From a virus, in IMG/VR virus record IMGVR_UViG_3300043436_000583, positions 1 through 64,000 of that record: a DNA stretch of 64,000 bases. One strand, 5' to 3'. The notes beneath the pieces were generated by a model. That model was not told the DNA's origin. It saw nothing but the letters and a program-made list of their open reading frames with translations, and searched no databases. How positions within the stretch are numbered: the stretch's first letter is position 1; the number at the start of each line of letters is the position of its first letter. The position numbers and the translations under genes are program-made. Below, one piece after another: positions 21,401 to 29,340 of this stretch.

Positions 21401-23454
21401 TCTTGTACAGCTTCTTTATTAGGTTTGTTTTCTTTAATGATACTTTGTAATATGTCTTGTGTATTAACCCCTGCTGTGAACAATAGATTATTTACCTCAG
21501 GAATACGTAAGTCATAACTACCCACCTTAGCTAAAGAATACACCATTTTATCTAAGATCTCTGATGTATAGCCAGGTTGATTACCATACTTTCTACCCAA
21601 TGAATCATATAGGTCATCAATATTTTTAGTAATCCTTGTAATGTTTGTAAGTCTCTTTAAGAAGTCTTCTCTAGTTTCACCAGCATTTACAATACCATTT
21701 GTAATTAACTCTTGGAATCCTTCTTCTGTAGATGACTGTTGAGAATAATAAGATAACTCTTCTCCAACAGATCCCACCTTACCATATTTAACTCTTGGCA
21801 TAATGTAAGATAGAGTAAAGTCATTCTCAAAATCTTTCTCTGAAACCTTATCATTATTTACAATAGCTTGTTGTCTAGCCTTTTGAGAACCAATACCAAT
21901 ACCAATATATCTAGCATAGTCTCCAAGTACATTTTCAATATTGCTTTGATTCAAAGCACCTAGAGCTATATCTGTATTAGCTCTTCTTTGACCACCTGTA
22001 CCTAATAGTCCTTGTTCTCTAATAGTTCCTCTTGCCTGTTGTAATCCACCAGACAAGCCACCAATTAAGATGCTCTCTAAACCTTCTTTAGTAGAGATGG
22101 CATCATCTACACCCTTACCAAGTACGTTACCCATAACACCACTTAAGCTAGTTAAGAAGTCTTGAGTTCCTTGTCTGTTTCTAAAGGCTCTGTTGAAGTA
22201 ATCATTTGTACCTACTTGGATGGCAAACTGTGCACCTTCTTCAAATGCTTCTGTAGGAGCAAAGAATAGTTTAGAAACATCCTTTGATCTTTGTAACACT
22301 TTTCCAAACTTAGTAGAGGGAACCACTTCTGTGAAAGCAGCACCTTGTCCTTTCTTTTCAATCTGATTAAGTAACAACTTATCAGCTCTGTTAGAAGAAC
22401 CTAATATCTTTGGAAGTTGAATATAGTTTGTACCAGTTAATAATAAAGTATTCATTCCCCAAGTGAAGTTACCAACATTGTTTGAGTAATCATCAATCTC
22501 ATCTAAGTCAGCACCTGTAGGATTCTTACCATATTTTTGAACATATTGTTCTATTGCCTTTTGTCTAAAGTCATTTGTATTTTGTAAAGCCTCCAAGGAA
22601 GCTTCACCAAACGTACCCATTGTAGAAGCAATGATTCTATCAGGGTCACTTAGTATTTTAGCTACAGGAGTCTTTAAATATTTCTGTGCTACAGAATTAA
22701 CTGCACCATCAAATGCAGCAAATTGATTTACCTTTGGTACAGCTACCATTGCTTCCTCAGCAGCAGTAACTGCTTCTAGTCCACGACCTGCTCTAACAAG
22801 AGTATTTGTCTTACCCATTACATTTAGTAACTTAGTCCAAGCCACACCACCCCCTATAGCACCCACTGTATATCCTAAGTTTTTTATCAACTTGTCTGAG
22901 AAGAAGTTAGCAGTCCATATATTATCAGGAGACCACCAATCAGCATCTCTTTCTTTAGCTGTGTAATAGTTAGGAGCAACATCTTCCAATCCTGTAATAA
23001 ACGTTTTATCCATGTCTCTAGTAACATCATTATTATAGAGATTAGAAAACTTACCATTCTTTATAGCAGAACCAGCACCATATAAAAATCCAGCAGTACC
23101 AGCAACAAAAGAAGCTGCAGCAGTGCCTGCCATTTTAATAGCACCATTCTTAAACTTATCTACACTAGACTGTTGTTGACCATACATCTCTTCAAGGTTT
23201 TCACCAGATCTAACAGCAGCATATCTCTCACCACTATAAATATTTGCTGATGGAATAGCTTCTCTACCCTTTGGTTTATCACCTGCATAAGCAGCTTGTA
23301 AAAATAAATCAGTTACAGAAGGAGTAGGTAGTTTAGCTGTCTTTACAGCACCCCCATCACCAAGTACAGGTGTAGTTGGAAAACCTTCAATTGTACCACC
23401 AAGGTTGACAATCTTTGGCTTTGGTCCAAATGTATCTAATGTATTATCTTCCAT
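12454..23454 (-). CDS. Giant virion RNA polymerase (crAss-like single-chain type)
   Basis: 3,666 residues. The decisive feature is GSDFDIDKLN, with D2864, D2866 and D2868 forming the DxDxD metal-binding motif of the two-barrel RNA polymerase. The same DFDID motif is established for the crAss-like virion polymerase studied in Cellulophaga phage phi14:2. Residues ~106-130 are a Gly/Ala-rich hydrophobic segment that could help cross the host membrane. At residue 1564 the motif GTEYHEIFEG looks like a zincin metallopeptidase domain in which the second His of HExxH is Glu, so it may be inactive. In this family the polymerase is packaged, ejected with the DNA and transcribes early genes. It is longer than the ~2,180-residue phi14:2 protein, so extra domains are fused. 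The downstream gene overlaps it by TAATG. Confidence 0.92.
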   Translation of the reverse strand: MEDNTLDTFGPKPKIVNLGGTIEGFPTTPVLGDGGAVKTAKLPTPSVTDLFLQAAYAGDKPKGREAIPSANIYSGERYAAVRSGENLEEMYGQQQSSVDKFKNGAIKMAGTAAASFVAGTAGFLYGAGSAIKNGKFSNLYNNDVTRDMDKTFITGLEDVAPNYYTAKERDADWWSPDNIWTANFFSDKLIKNLGYTVGAIGGGVAWTKLLNVMGKTNTLVRAGRGLEAVTAAEEAMVAVPKVNQFAAFDGAVNSVAQKYLKTPVAKILSDPDRIIASTMGTFGEASLEALQNTNDFRQKAIEQYVQKYGKNPTGADLDEIDDYSNNVGNFTWGMNTLLLTGTNYIQLPKILGSSNRADKLLLNQIEKKGQGAAFTEVVPSTKFGKVLQRSKDVSKLFFAPTEAFEEGAQFAIQVGTNDYFNRAFRNRQGTQDFLTSLSGVMGNVLGKGVDDAISTKEGLESILIGGLSGGLQQARGTIREQGLLGTGGQRRANTDIALGALNQSNIENVLGDYARYIGIGIGSQKARQQAIVNNDKVSEKDFENDFTLSYIMPRVKYGKVGSVGEELSYYSQQSSTEEGFQELITNGIVNAGETREDFLKRLTNITRITKNIDDLYDSLGRKYGNQPGYTSEILDKMVYSLAKVGSYDLRIPEVNNLLFTAGVNTQDILQSIIKENKPNKEAVQESLKQINEMDVTSETKDDLKTALSDIIELGLRRKLFIDEYDAIKSKPTDFQFKPDVEFGATGEVPVTVIEEEEDVTSEGEFFPIQTERKLEVGKEYFLKQPVRKQDNTLTLAPKIKVLSQTLGGEYEVQLPRGDVRFLTPEDFATIDLADEGAASPELKDIMDAAIDNVLSTPEFAGVTLPEGEDKLVYINSLDNAQLIDAVETEFNTLSETYLKEQADLQANREKMNAVADKIKSAQTDIAATSGVVPTGNNDEDLMNTPSPKETPKKDASILFTSSTSASVDWEKVLAPNITRYNEFINKVKTFKNKKNIKAIVVTQKQEAALGLAGLGELSFREGNFDTALLNDPIYGFIGLVFVEDKKGERQFVDKNGNPIGKVGEQVELNKVVFTGMPAAKLDNSKGEPRNRAGQEEQAALELAAYEVYRKDLREAAEEEYPIFNFTPSRGIANTDDVKKSVGGVLIPENQIATQQVLTVVTKEGIDHIDGITYKFPNGRPVFQNQDTLEYLNNSNLTKDQASAVYNVLKAMSNEAKQQIAAKKPVKFNEIYKRFLQGVTFYTNADAVAKGVGEGSGNRIYIEGSILHIGSNTYDFANIEKQEIPIISDLQGVFHNVNSFTVNLGLGEPFIEFYVDAAGKLAQRSWKNYQSYLLASKNPDGSGRIAPLTTTVAKPTEAVPYTHKQKYIILNGLELPKQSVAKPAEAGVETYKSNVGAITYKVTTDSKGDFTVELVGENPNIQKIVDNPQLMAVATQQLKDLGKYDELDQPIETAAKFAVEFITAKLVKDRVEVAPVEEKAEQAEQPKNINIGDAEYRRIGRTDVDRISDAELALFKEWHAKNAKNIPYQVLENVIKINNTEKAWGAFENGVAKFFKGAQRGTEYHEIFEGIWKGFLSQGEQQSILDEFKAQTGSFLDRESGRRIDYANATDQQAKERIADDFAEFRLGKLPARNLTEKIKNFFKAIMDFFKSFVNKPTLKEDLFKAINTGEFADRTLPETVKNQAAEYRKIEGVNAKQTNEFVQDITARVFGEIFANNSSLFNIEDITAFDLFNRIREKYIQNNVIGDNPVTQISENQYAKLVERTKEFLKTYRIEFDEDSRVTVNDDGANRKDYAAEAFTVNFKKSSPYAVKLLIGTLIKTKGLSREADTSSIGGLKLLPFNQAFTTLMNRLSNTRSIPEFVSKLHELAKENSDYIRLFERLGGNLTTGKIDFNSYKPHDIRLFTNFYQVFTKQRPDALAMFMDGNNVYTAPANQASAIAATRSEWIENMKTKAEQPGSIISFNGKVYKVKKEDYNIKLPQDKIEFLAQLGIEFPMAVYNKVKNKKAFGDAVSGIKIGLSKTDELMSFGGRKLGIRTQLNELAKLYTVAASPAEDSTYFGVDGNRIQSDTDANYPSLLEYVFNSSDTLKELKQNMPQLNDVFSINSQVLKLGGNFFDKEGNRIAEIKLQYIQGVKDVVDNEGKTTSSLSIGDRYITEMNQNLDGRYYVLIPADSSREWMMNLGNTIAYTDVAAGNADKLFTDTFLGYLKDEIKLAQDSTNRAKLRNVGDKATELRFLKDMLPANLLKKINTLIEKRASEAEINNFIAKNRKDKEEQPGLDSSILKSLNDTVTKTRQNLVETQKVIASKQAGSFLMPELENRFTEKAGLNKLALADQDVNNVIKFANANYMINNVEFHKILFGDPYQFKIEGNQLDETKRIKSFLSPRRITVNSDEFNNLFNSEYNTVAGVQLTSEDYGYHEHKNFAKTFTAADVEVTDSFYPKTNEADAASWIMDGAFKEVKLKNGQWSDEAEVWHQWQMAYTRQNVPGYKYKSEALRKHDEALIEQSEPKNFIEELKPIVSGNKFGKTNFDLVLDKFSQMPLYYKAIKGTNLGKLYEKMFKEGYDYAVVVSGRKVGAEKLHKLYNEDGNFNEEAFNNTINVGWDAYGIQVENSYDKDSKQTLGSQLTKLATVDLYSDGKANNEAAKKAVEKNTEVLKEMLLNGYQELLRKLSIEDLGDNFVVKDKTVVADTLRQEMLKRKMSENGIDSISIDPEIGEFYIPFEASTNYIQIKSILYSIVDKSIVSPKVNGFPAVQVPVTMWEKAGESRGEGLKKSALKFYSKEDPYMEVYLPAWFKKQLPQGKTDEELIELLKDSEILKGIGFRIPTQGLNSAEVFRIKGFLPEFMGKTIVVPSEITTKAGSDFDIDKLNLYLKNIYVTPSGEIKSVPFFGYGDQAKEAIKKFIFEEDIKAMLDINSEISGSRIDDYGTLADKLYKQSLENEYFRSLETLLTLPDNFDRLTSPNTDTTLKEIAGNLDTLRGEDEGDIKNRLLDRNYMTNQRHAFLTGKRWIGIAAVNITGNSLAQKTDVFVENPQTEMALSHNKFKDGGFEHISLSGMKDQSEEPKYISDKLSMYANAFVDIAKDPYIMKIIYSNRVVGTFMLLERAGVPMKTVAMFMNQPIIREHIKNLDANGAPRYAISNADYIKQAKINFPASTKAIQAATVAEGNFEDNISSYAKDTMNETQNAEQHKILNEFLSYVTLADENFNFTQAINYDTSTFRNADDFYRKEMMTDRAQNKGAISSPQKVLDSSFLGTEKTVLDQSNSALGAILKFNQPEFRGVLENTIQQYAEKFYMAKDTFNRVAEKATASLLDYIIQTGRKNALNISELSFGPGSVAVKLEEDKQKYPNVQILQDLVVVSAERPNSPKTIKLKANTKEAYDENMYIGMMRELRDNPNTNQLFKDLIKVAIIQGTYQSAVSIKNIVPIEDYSTEVKDIVNTAVVDTNVQEFAKNNWFQRNNWKNPDITPAIAPYIDEESITELGEFKNEIVSQYKFTGFVEIPEVGIGENDKLVLSVGERSKAAGYDMITIPRIITTKYGEMIDFMTGKTITRAGYAELKAKGDPIIGQMFGYQKVKFISGEALRTYQGKFVFKMVNLYGDGQFISEYYKFNKPSELDNNTGKVTDEIPNSEIIKYFTGIVENEVNSQPETETDLSTKDFKCKF

Positions 23455-23459
23455 TTATA

Positions 23460-26234
23460 TTATTGTTGAGTTAAGAGAGCTTGGATAAACTGTGGATTTA
23501 CACCATTAAATCCATTGATAATTGTTCTTATATCTGGCATACCAGGTAAGTTCTTTATACCTGAGTTTACACCATCAGTAACAAAAATGTGTGGATAGTA
23601 CAATCCATTTTTATATGAGATGTTAGCTTTTGCATCATACACACTGTTCTTACTTAAATTTTTAAAACTATTTTTTTCAAAGTAAGCATCACCACTTAAG
23701 TATGTTTGCTTTTCTTTAGGATCACCAATAGAAGTTTTATCACCAGTTGCTTGAATATACATTTTAAGATTTGTAATATCTTGTGGTTCAAATAAAGTAG
23801 AATAGTCAATGTTAAGTCTAGTTGCTTCATTTTGAGATATAACCATACCTCCTAATCTACTCACACCATCTCCACCATATGCTACAATTTCTACCATAGG
23901 TTTGTCTCCTGACATTGGACTAATTTGTGCTTCATAAGTAACATCTTTACCACCAACGTTGCTAACAAACCCATTAAAGTCAGCAGAAGAGTTTTTTCCC
24001 TTTGTATTATAATCACCAGCAAATCTTACTAAATTATCCACTGTAACTTTATCATCACCAGCATCTCCAGTTATCAATCCTTTCTTAAGACTTGGTCTTT
24101 CATAATAATACTTTTTAAGAGCCTCTGCTTGTAATTTTAATGTTGAACCATAATCATCTCCAAATTTATTAACTATCTTATTTACTTGAGACAAATCAAT
24201 TTTTGGTATTGCACCAACTCCTGGAACTCCTGGTATTCCACCAAGTGAGTTAACTGCTATGTTACCATACATCTTTGCAGATCTTGTAAGACCAGTTGCT
24301 AAATCAGGAGCATCTCCATATTGTAACAACGCAAGAGAAAGTAAATCACCTTTACCTTTTTCATTTAATCTAGTCTCAGCTCTCTTTGCTGCTTCTCTTG
24401 CAGTTTTATCATTTAAGAAACCAAGTGAAGAAGAGTTACCTTTTAAATAAACTGCTATATCATAAAGATCATCTGGAGTGGCTACAACTGGTTTACCATT
24501 AACAATACCACCTACAGATTTTATACCATCTAATAAAAACTCTTGACTTACATTTTTATTAGGTGACTTAGCTTGTGCATCTTGAAGAGCTTTTGATTTT
24601 ACAGCATTCAATACACTGTAGTTTGTCTTTGTAGCTTTATATAATTCATATGCATCTTGAAGATCAGGATTGTTCTCCCTTTCTTTAGCATTCATATTAT
24701 TATAAGCAATGTCAGTTTTGTTACCAAACCTAGCTCTAAACGCTTCAGGAGTTTCTTTAGTTTTAGCTGCTAAAGTATCAATTATAGTTTTAATAGCTTC
24801 ATCTGGATTACGACCATTTGCTAACATTGAATTATAAGTAGCTTGATTTGCAGGTACTTTAGATAGAGCTGCACTCCAAATAAAGTTATCAGATGCATTT
24901 ATATAGTTATTTGCAGCATCACCTAACTCTGATTCAAAGCCATAAACTATATCACGATCTCCTGGTTTATCAGCTTCTTCAAATCCATCATCTGTAATAA
25001 CAGTTCCATCACTACTCACTCTTGTACCTTTACCACCTTTTGATTTACTAAGAAGAACTTGTAAAGCTCTATCCTTTGCCTTCTCCTCAACACTTGTTTT
25101 TAATGATGTCATTTTAAAGTTCATCTCAGTAACAAAGTTTCTTTGATCTTGAGCTTCTTGTTGAAGTTTAAAATTATATTCAGCACCTGGATTGGCCATT
25201 GATAGTTCCTTAGTTTTCATCTCACCAAACATTGTGGTGAATCTACTTTTAACATCATCCTTATATAATAAAGATCTGACAGCATCTGGATTATCCTGAG
25301 CTACAGAAACTATTTCATCATATTGACTTCTTACATTATTCTTCTTTAATTCAAGTTGATCTATTTGAGCTTGGACATTCTTACCTGTACCTTTTTGTAA
25401 AGCTAATTCCTCAATTGCATTATCATACTTAGAAATAATGTTTTCTTTTTGTAAGTTGATTTTTTGAGTTAGCATCTCTGGAGAATAACCTCTATATTCA
25501 TATTGACCTGATATATCTAATTGCTGACTCACTCTACTATCAGAAAAGATTTGTTCTATAGTTTGTTTTACCTTCTCTGGAAATCTACCTTCCTGCTCTA
25601 GTCTTTTCATCACTGGAGAATAGATAGGTTTACCTTTTTCATCAACTTTTATATTACCATTTGCATCTGTTTCATAAACCATATCTGTTGTAAAATTATC
25701 AGGCTTTATAGAATCAAATGTTTCTTTAGCAAACTTCTGTACATCAAAATAAGGGATATAACCTGCTGAAAACTTTTGACCAGCTTTATCAGAAGACAAC
25801 CAACTGTTAGCTTTCTTATTGAAATAATCAACATTAGCTGGACTTGACTTACCTTCATCTACATCCTTTTGTAACTTAGATAGTTCTTTTCTATAATTGG
25901 CTGTAGAGTATACAGCATTCTGAACTGTAGGGTCTTTGATAACTTGAGTAGCCATACCTCCCACAGAGTTAACTAATTGCTGATTAGAGAAGTCTCCTGC
26001 TGCAACAGTCTTTAATCTACTACCCAAGTCATTTAGCTTGGACTGTAGATACTTTTTGTCAGCATCATTGACAACGTCCATGCCAGCAATATTATCTACA
26101 TATCCCTGAATTTTTTGCACACCTTGGTCATACTGTTGTTGCTTTTGAGTGCCAACAGTGACCATTGCTTCTATCAAAGGGGCCTTTGATACGTATGGGT
26201 TAAAGGTTGATATTTGATCTGTAAACGATGCCAT
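23460..26234 (-). CDS. Capsid cargo / ejection protein
   Basis: 924 residues, soluble and rich in Lys, Asp and Asn, largely helical in its first half. The N-terminal block FNPYVSKAPLIEAM, then DKKYLQSKLNDLGS, and VAAGDFSNQQLVNSVGGMA match my memory of a conserved family encoded just before the giant proteins in crAss-like phages, where proteins in this place are packaged inside the head or tail and ejected. The second half is Gly/Asp-rich and probably beta. The gene follows a 76-bp gap that contains a candidate promoter lying almost on the start codon and two inverted repeats. The stop lies 5 bp before the polymerase start, so it is co-transcribed with the two giants. No enzymatic motif seen. 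Confidence 0.7.
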   Translation of the reverse strand: MASFTDQISTFNPYVSKAPLIEAMVTVGTQKQQQYDQGVQKIQGYVDNIAGMDVVNDADKKYLQSKLNDLGSRLKTVAAGDFSNQQLVNSVGGMATQVIKDPTVQNAVYSTANYRKELSKLQKDVDEGKSSPANVDYFNKKANSWLSSDKAGQKFSAGYIPYFDVQKFAKETFDSIKPDNFTTDMVYETDANGNIKVDEKGKPIYSPVMKRLEQEGRFPEKVKQTIEQIFSDSRVSQQLDISGQYEYRGYSPEMLTQKINLQKENIISKYDNAIEELALQKGTGKNVQAQIDQLELKKNNVRSQYDEIVSVAQDNPDAVRSLLYKDDVKSRFTTMFGEMKTKELSMANPGAEYNFKLQQEAQDQRNFVTEMNFKMTSLKTSVEEKAKDRALQVLLSKSKGGKGTRVSSDGTVITDDGFEEADKPGDRDIVYGFESELGDAANNYINASDNFIWSAALSKVPANQATYNSMLANGRNPDEAIKTIIDTLAAKTKETPEAFRARFGNKTDIAYNNMNAKERENNPDLQDAYELYKATKTNYSVLNAVKSKALQDAQAKSPNKNVSQEFLLDGIKSVGGIVNGKPVVATPDDLYDIAVYLKGNSSSLGFLNDKTAREAAKRAETRLNEKGKGDLLSLALLQYGDAPDLATGLTRSAKMYGNIAVNSLGGIPGVPGVGAIPKIDLSQVNKIVNKFGDDYGSTLKLQAEALKKYYYERPSLKKGLITGDAGDDKVTVDNLVRFAGDYNTKGKNSSADFNGFVSNVGGKDVTYEAQISPMSGDKPMVEIVAYGGDGVSRLGGMVISQNEATRLNIDYSTLFEPQDITNLKMYIQATGDKTSIGDPKEKQTYLSGDAYFEKNSFKNLSKNSVYDAKANISYKNGLYYPHIFVTDGVNSGIKNLPGMPDIRTIINGFNGVNPQFIQALLTQQ

Positions 26235-26238
26235 AATA

Positions 26239-26270
26239 CAAAATTAATTTAAAATATTAGAATTACCAAG
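26239..26270 (-). promoter_or_regulatory. Candidate promoter for cargo/polymerase genes, near-leaderless
   Basis: On the minus strand CTTG (26267-26270), a 20-bp spacer and TAATTTTG (26239-26246) fit TTG / TAnnTTTG. The box ends only 4 bp before the ATG at 26232-26234, so transcription would begin at or inside the start codon. Either the message is leaderless or the match is fortuitous. The -33 side overlaps a 7-bp inverted repeat, TTACCAA (26263-26269) and TTGGTAA (26285-26291). Confidence 0.4.
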
Positions 26271-26295
26271 AGTAATAACATTTTTTGGTAAATCA

Positions 26296-26316
26296 CTATA
26301 ACTTAATTAGTTATAG
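26296..26316. promoter_or_regulatory. 17-bp palindrome copy 1 (ATAACT-N5-AGTTAT)
   Basis: Arms CTATAACT and AGTTATAG are separated by TAATT, overlapping the stop codon of the 1,003-residue cargo gene. The core ATAACT-N5-AGTTAT occurs twice more, at 40771-40787 and 60425-60441, each time upstream of a minus-strand promoter match. This suggests a repressor or activator operator. A hairpin role at the mRNA end is the alternative. Confidence 0.5.
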
Positions 26317-29300
26317 ATTTTTTAAAGCTTGAACAATAGAACCATTTCTGCTTGTCTTAGAAGTTCTGGTTCTTTCCTTACTTCCTGTAATATTGCCAGT
26401 TTTATCTCTACTAACAATTCTCTCATATAGGTCTTTTATTTTACTTTTATCTAAGTTTGATAAACCTTCTATGCCAACTCCTTCAGGTATATTAAACTGA
26501 GCAGGAGCATTAGTGTTGTAAGCTACACCACTTGGAGAGAATCTGTAGTTGTACATGTTCTCATAAACGTTAAGTGTTTGATTCTCAAGCTTGTTCTGAG
26601 CAGTTTTATTAGCAATAGATTTAAGAGCTTCAAGAGCTTGAGCTCTAGTGTTAGATTTAGCTTGGGCCTGTCTAACGTATTGTTGATCAAGGATTTGTAA
26701 GTTTTTCAACTGAGCATCATTTAACAAAGCTCTGTTTCTATTGTAAGTACTCATCTTGTTAGCTTGATTGACTCTGCTTTGTTCTCCCAATACTCTGTTC
26801 TTAGCTTCTAATGACTGAGCCATAATCTGTGCTTGGGCTGCTGGATTTGAACCTGCAGCTCTGATGGCAGCTCTAGACTGAGAGTCAATAGCATTAATCT
26901 GATCATTAAAAGAAATGTCATATGGAGTATCTAACATTGGCTGGAAGGTTTGAGCCTGTACAGGTTCTAACTGATTGGTAGCCATTGCATAATATTCAGG
27001 ATATATCTCTTCAGGGTCAAGACCTAATTTAGTTCTAGGTCTTAAGAATGGAGCAATGTTTGACAAAGCCATTTGACCTAACCCTTTCCAATCAAAACCT
27101 TTTCCTTTGTCTGCAGCTTCTTCAGCTACATCAGGAAGTAAGTTATTACTTGTACTTAACTTATCACCAGTCACTGTAACTGTAGGAAGAGTTGTATTCA
27201 TTGAACTATATCCTGGTTGATAAGGTATTTGAGTATATTCATCTCTTGTAGGAACTCCACTTAATGCTGAAGACACAACATTGTTTACAATATCTCTTCC
27301 TGTAGGGCCAGGATATAAATCAGGAGCATCTGAAAATGGTGTACCACTATATGGAACATTAGTTCCTTTTTGTGCTATCATACGAGGATCTTTTTCTTTT
27401 ACTAATTTGCCTTGTGCTAACTCATCACTTTTAACACCTAACTCACTAGCTGTATCAAGAATAGCATTCTGAACAGCTGCTAAGTTTTGTTTTAAAATAG
27501 CTGCACTTCTTAATTTCATGTTGGCTCCCATAAGTTGAGCTTGACTTGTATTCATTTTCAATTGATCAAACCCACTATTTCCTGTAGTCATATCAGCTCT
27601 TTCTGTAGCTTTTTCTATTAGCTTATTTTGTTTCTTTTCTACATTGCTTATATCTGTAGCAACATGTTTAAACTTCTTACCTTTTGCATCTGCTATACCA
27701 AACTCATCAGCAGCCATTTGTGATAATTTCATATTACCAAATACCACCATGCTGCTATCACGTCCACCATCTTTTAACTTAACTGCTGGTTCACCACCTT
27801 CAACTTCTACACCATTCTCACCAAAGTTAATAGGGATACCACCATTATCATGTGATCTACCTTTGAACATAACTGTCTCACCACCATCTGGTAAGAAAGG
27901 ATTATAAGAAATAGTTTCTGCTTTACCACCTTCAATTACTTCTAAGTCACCATTCATATCTGATGCTTTACCATTTTTAGCTCTAGGATATTTGTCTGTA
28001 TCAAACATCATATTAGTAGATGTCATACGTCCACCATTGTCAAACATTCCACTAGTTACTGCACTTTTTAATTTATTAGCCTGTTTACTATTTTGAACTG
28101 TATCTATTATACCTTTGTTTAACATACCCATGGCTAATCCTGCAAAAGCTTTAGGCATATCTGGTCTACCAGTGTATAATGCTGACGCACTAGGAGGAGT
28201 GTAAGGTACTTGTGCAAGATGACCACCACTTCTTAACATATCTGCATCATAAGGAGGCTTTAACAAATCTTTAACATTGTATTCACCAAACTTAGCAATC
28301 ACTTGTGGATTGTATTCAGGATTCATATATCCACCATGTTCCATAGACTTACTAAACTGACCACTTTGCAATTGATTTTGCCATGCTGCTTGTTGACTAT
28401 TAAGAGCAGATTGATCTTGATACTTTTTTAATTCTCTAGCATCTTTAGCACCACCTAATAAGTTACCTCCAACTTGACCTATTATTTTACCAGCCATACC
28501 ACCAAGAGGACCACCTAACATAGTACCTATAGCTTCACCTGCAGCACCACCAATTTGTGCTTGACCAGAATCTTGGAAGTACTCTCCAAACTCTGCTTTG
28601 GGCATCTTACCACCTTTCTTGTATTGTTTTATATTCTTAGATTCAATTGGTTCATATCCACCATCTGTATAAATATCACCAGGATTGTATGTATTTTGAA
28701 TCTCTGTAGGATTGCCACCAATCATTGTACCATTCTGAGCTGCTAAATAGTTTGTACCTGTACCATAGGGATTACCTAATTGTCCAGGTTGTACTAAAGA
28801 ATCTTCAGGTCTTACATACTTACGCTCAACTTTTTCTCTTGTAGTAGCAGCTTGGCTAGCAAGTCCTGCTAGTTGAGCTGATTGATTAGCCTTCTTGATA
28901 TTTTTCTTTTGTTGACCTATTGCTTGTGCACCACCTATAATTGCTGGTATAGCATTAAGACCAGCCATAGCTGCACCTGCTGCATCAAATCCACCACCAG
29001 CAGCTTTTGCACTACCAAATCCTTCAGGAGGAGGAGTTGCTCCATAACCTGCAGCCATTGTATCATACTGACTTACAGACTTTCCACTCATAGGCATTTG
29101 AAACATTCCTGTATTAGGATTAACTGAACTACCATATTGAGCAATAGGAGGATTACCAAAGTCAGTTAACTGATGTAATTGATCATTAACCATTTTACTA
29201 CCCATAGCAGCTTTCTTAAATGCTTTACCATGAGCTTTCATAAATGCTTTCTCTGATGGATATTTCTTGTAGAATTCCTTCTCAGATTTAACTTTAGCCA

Positions 29301-29322
29301 TCTTTAACATTTGGTCTTTCAT
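26311..29322 (-). CDS. Capsid cargo / ejection protein with glycine-zipper segments
   Basis: 1,003 residues. The first ~50 residues are basic and helical. Residues ~114-136 and ~258-291 are Gly/Ala-rich with regular GxxxG spacing (GGPLGGMAGKIIGQVGG), as in membrane-inserting glycine zippers. The middle has the motif GRSHDNGGIPINFGENGVEVEGGE-like block (residues ~500-525), followed by KLKDGG and VVFGN. I recall this block from internal virion proteins of crAss-like phages. The C-terminal third is Gln/Asn/Ala-rich helix. By position it is a cargo protein that may form a conduit through the host envelope during ejection (inference). It is preceded by an 18-bp gap and runs with the same operon. 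Confidence 0.65.
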   Translation of the reverse strand: MKDQMLKMAKVKSEKEFYKKYPSEKAFMKAHGKAFKKAAMGSKMVNDQLHQLTDFGNPPIAQYGSSVNPNTGMFQMPMSGKSVSQYDTMAAGYGATPPPEGFGSAKAAGGGFDAAGAAMAGLNAIPAIIGGAQAIGQQKKNIKKANQSAQLAGLASQAATTREKVERKYVRPEDSLVQPGQLGNPYGTGTNYLAAQNGTMIGGNPTEIQNTYNPGDIYTDGGYEPIESKNIKQYKKGGKMPKAEFGEYFQDSGQAQIGGAAGEAIGTMLGGPLGGMAGKIIGQVGGNLLGGAKDARELKKYQDQSALNSQQAAWQNQLQSGQFSKSMEHGGYMNPEYNPQVIAKFGEYNVKDLLKPPYDADMLRSGGHLAQVPYTPPSASALYTGRPDMPKAFAGLAMGMLNKGIIDTVQNSKQANKLKSAVTSGMFDNGGRMTSTNMMFDTDKYPRAKNGKASDMNGDLEVIEGGKAETISYNPFLPDGGETVMFKGRSHDNGGIPINFGENGVEVEGGEPAVKLKDGGRDSSMVVFGNMKLSQMAADEFGIADAKGKKFKHVATDISNVEKKQNKLIEKATERADMTTGNSGFDQLKMNTSQAQLMGANMKLRSAAILKQNLAAVQNAILDTASELGVKSDELAQGKLVKEKDPRMIAQKGTNVPYSGTPFSDAPDLYPGPTGRDIVNNVVSSALSGVPTRDEYTQIPYQPGYSSMNTTLPTVTVTGDKLSTSNNLLPDVAEEAADKGKGFDWKGLGQMALSNIAPFLRPRTKLGLDPEEIYPEYYAMATNQLEPVQAQTFQPMLDTPYDISFNDQINAIDSQSRAAIRAAGSNPAAQAQIMAQSLEAKNRVLGEQSRVNQANKMSTYNRNRALLNDAQLKNLQILDQQYVRQAQAKSNTRAQALEALKSIANKTAQNKLENQTLNVYENMYNYRFSPSGVAYNTNAPAQFNIPEGVGIEGLSNLDKSKIKDLYERIVSRDKTGNITGSKERTRTSKTSRNGSIVQALKNL

Positions 29323-29340
29323 ATTATACTATTGTATGAT

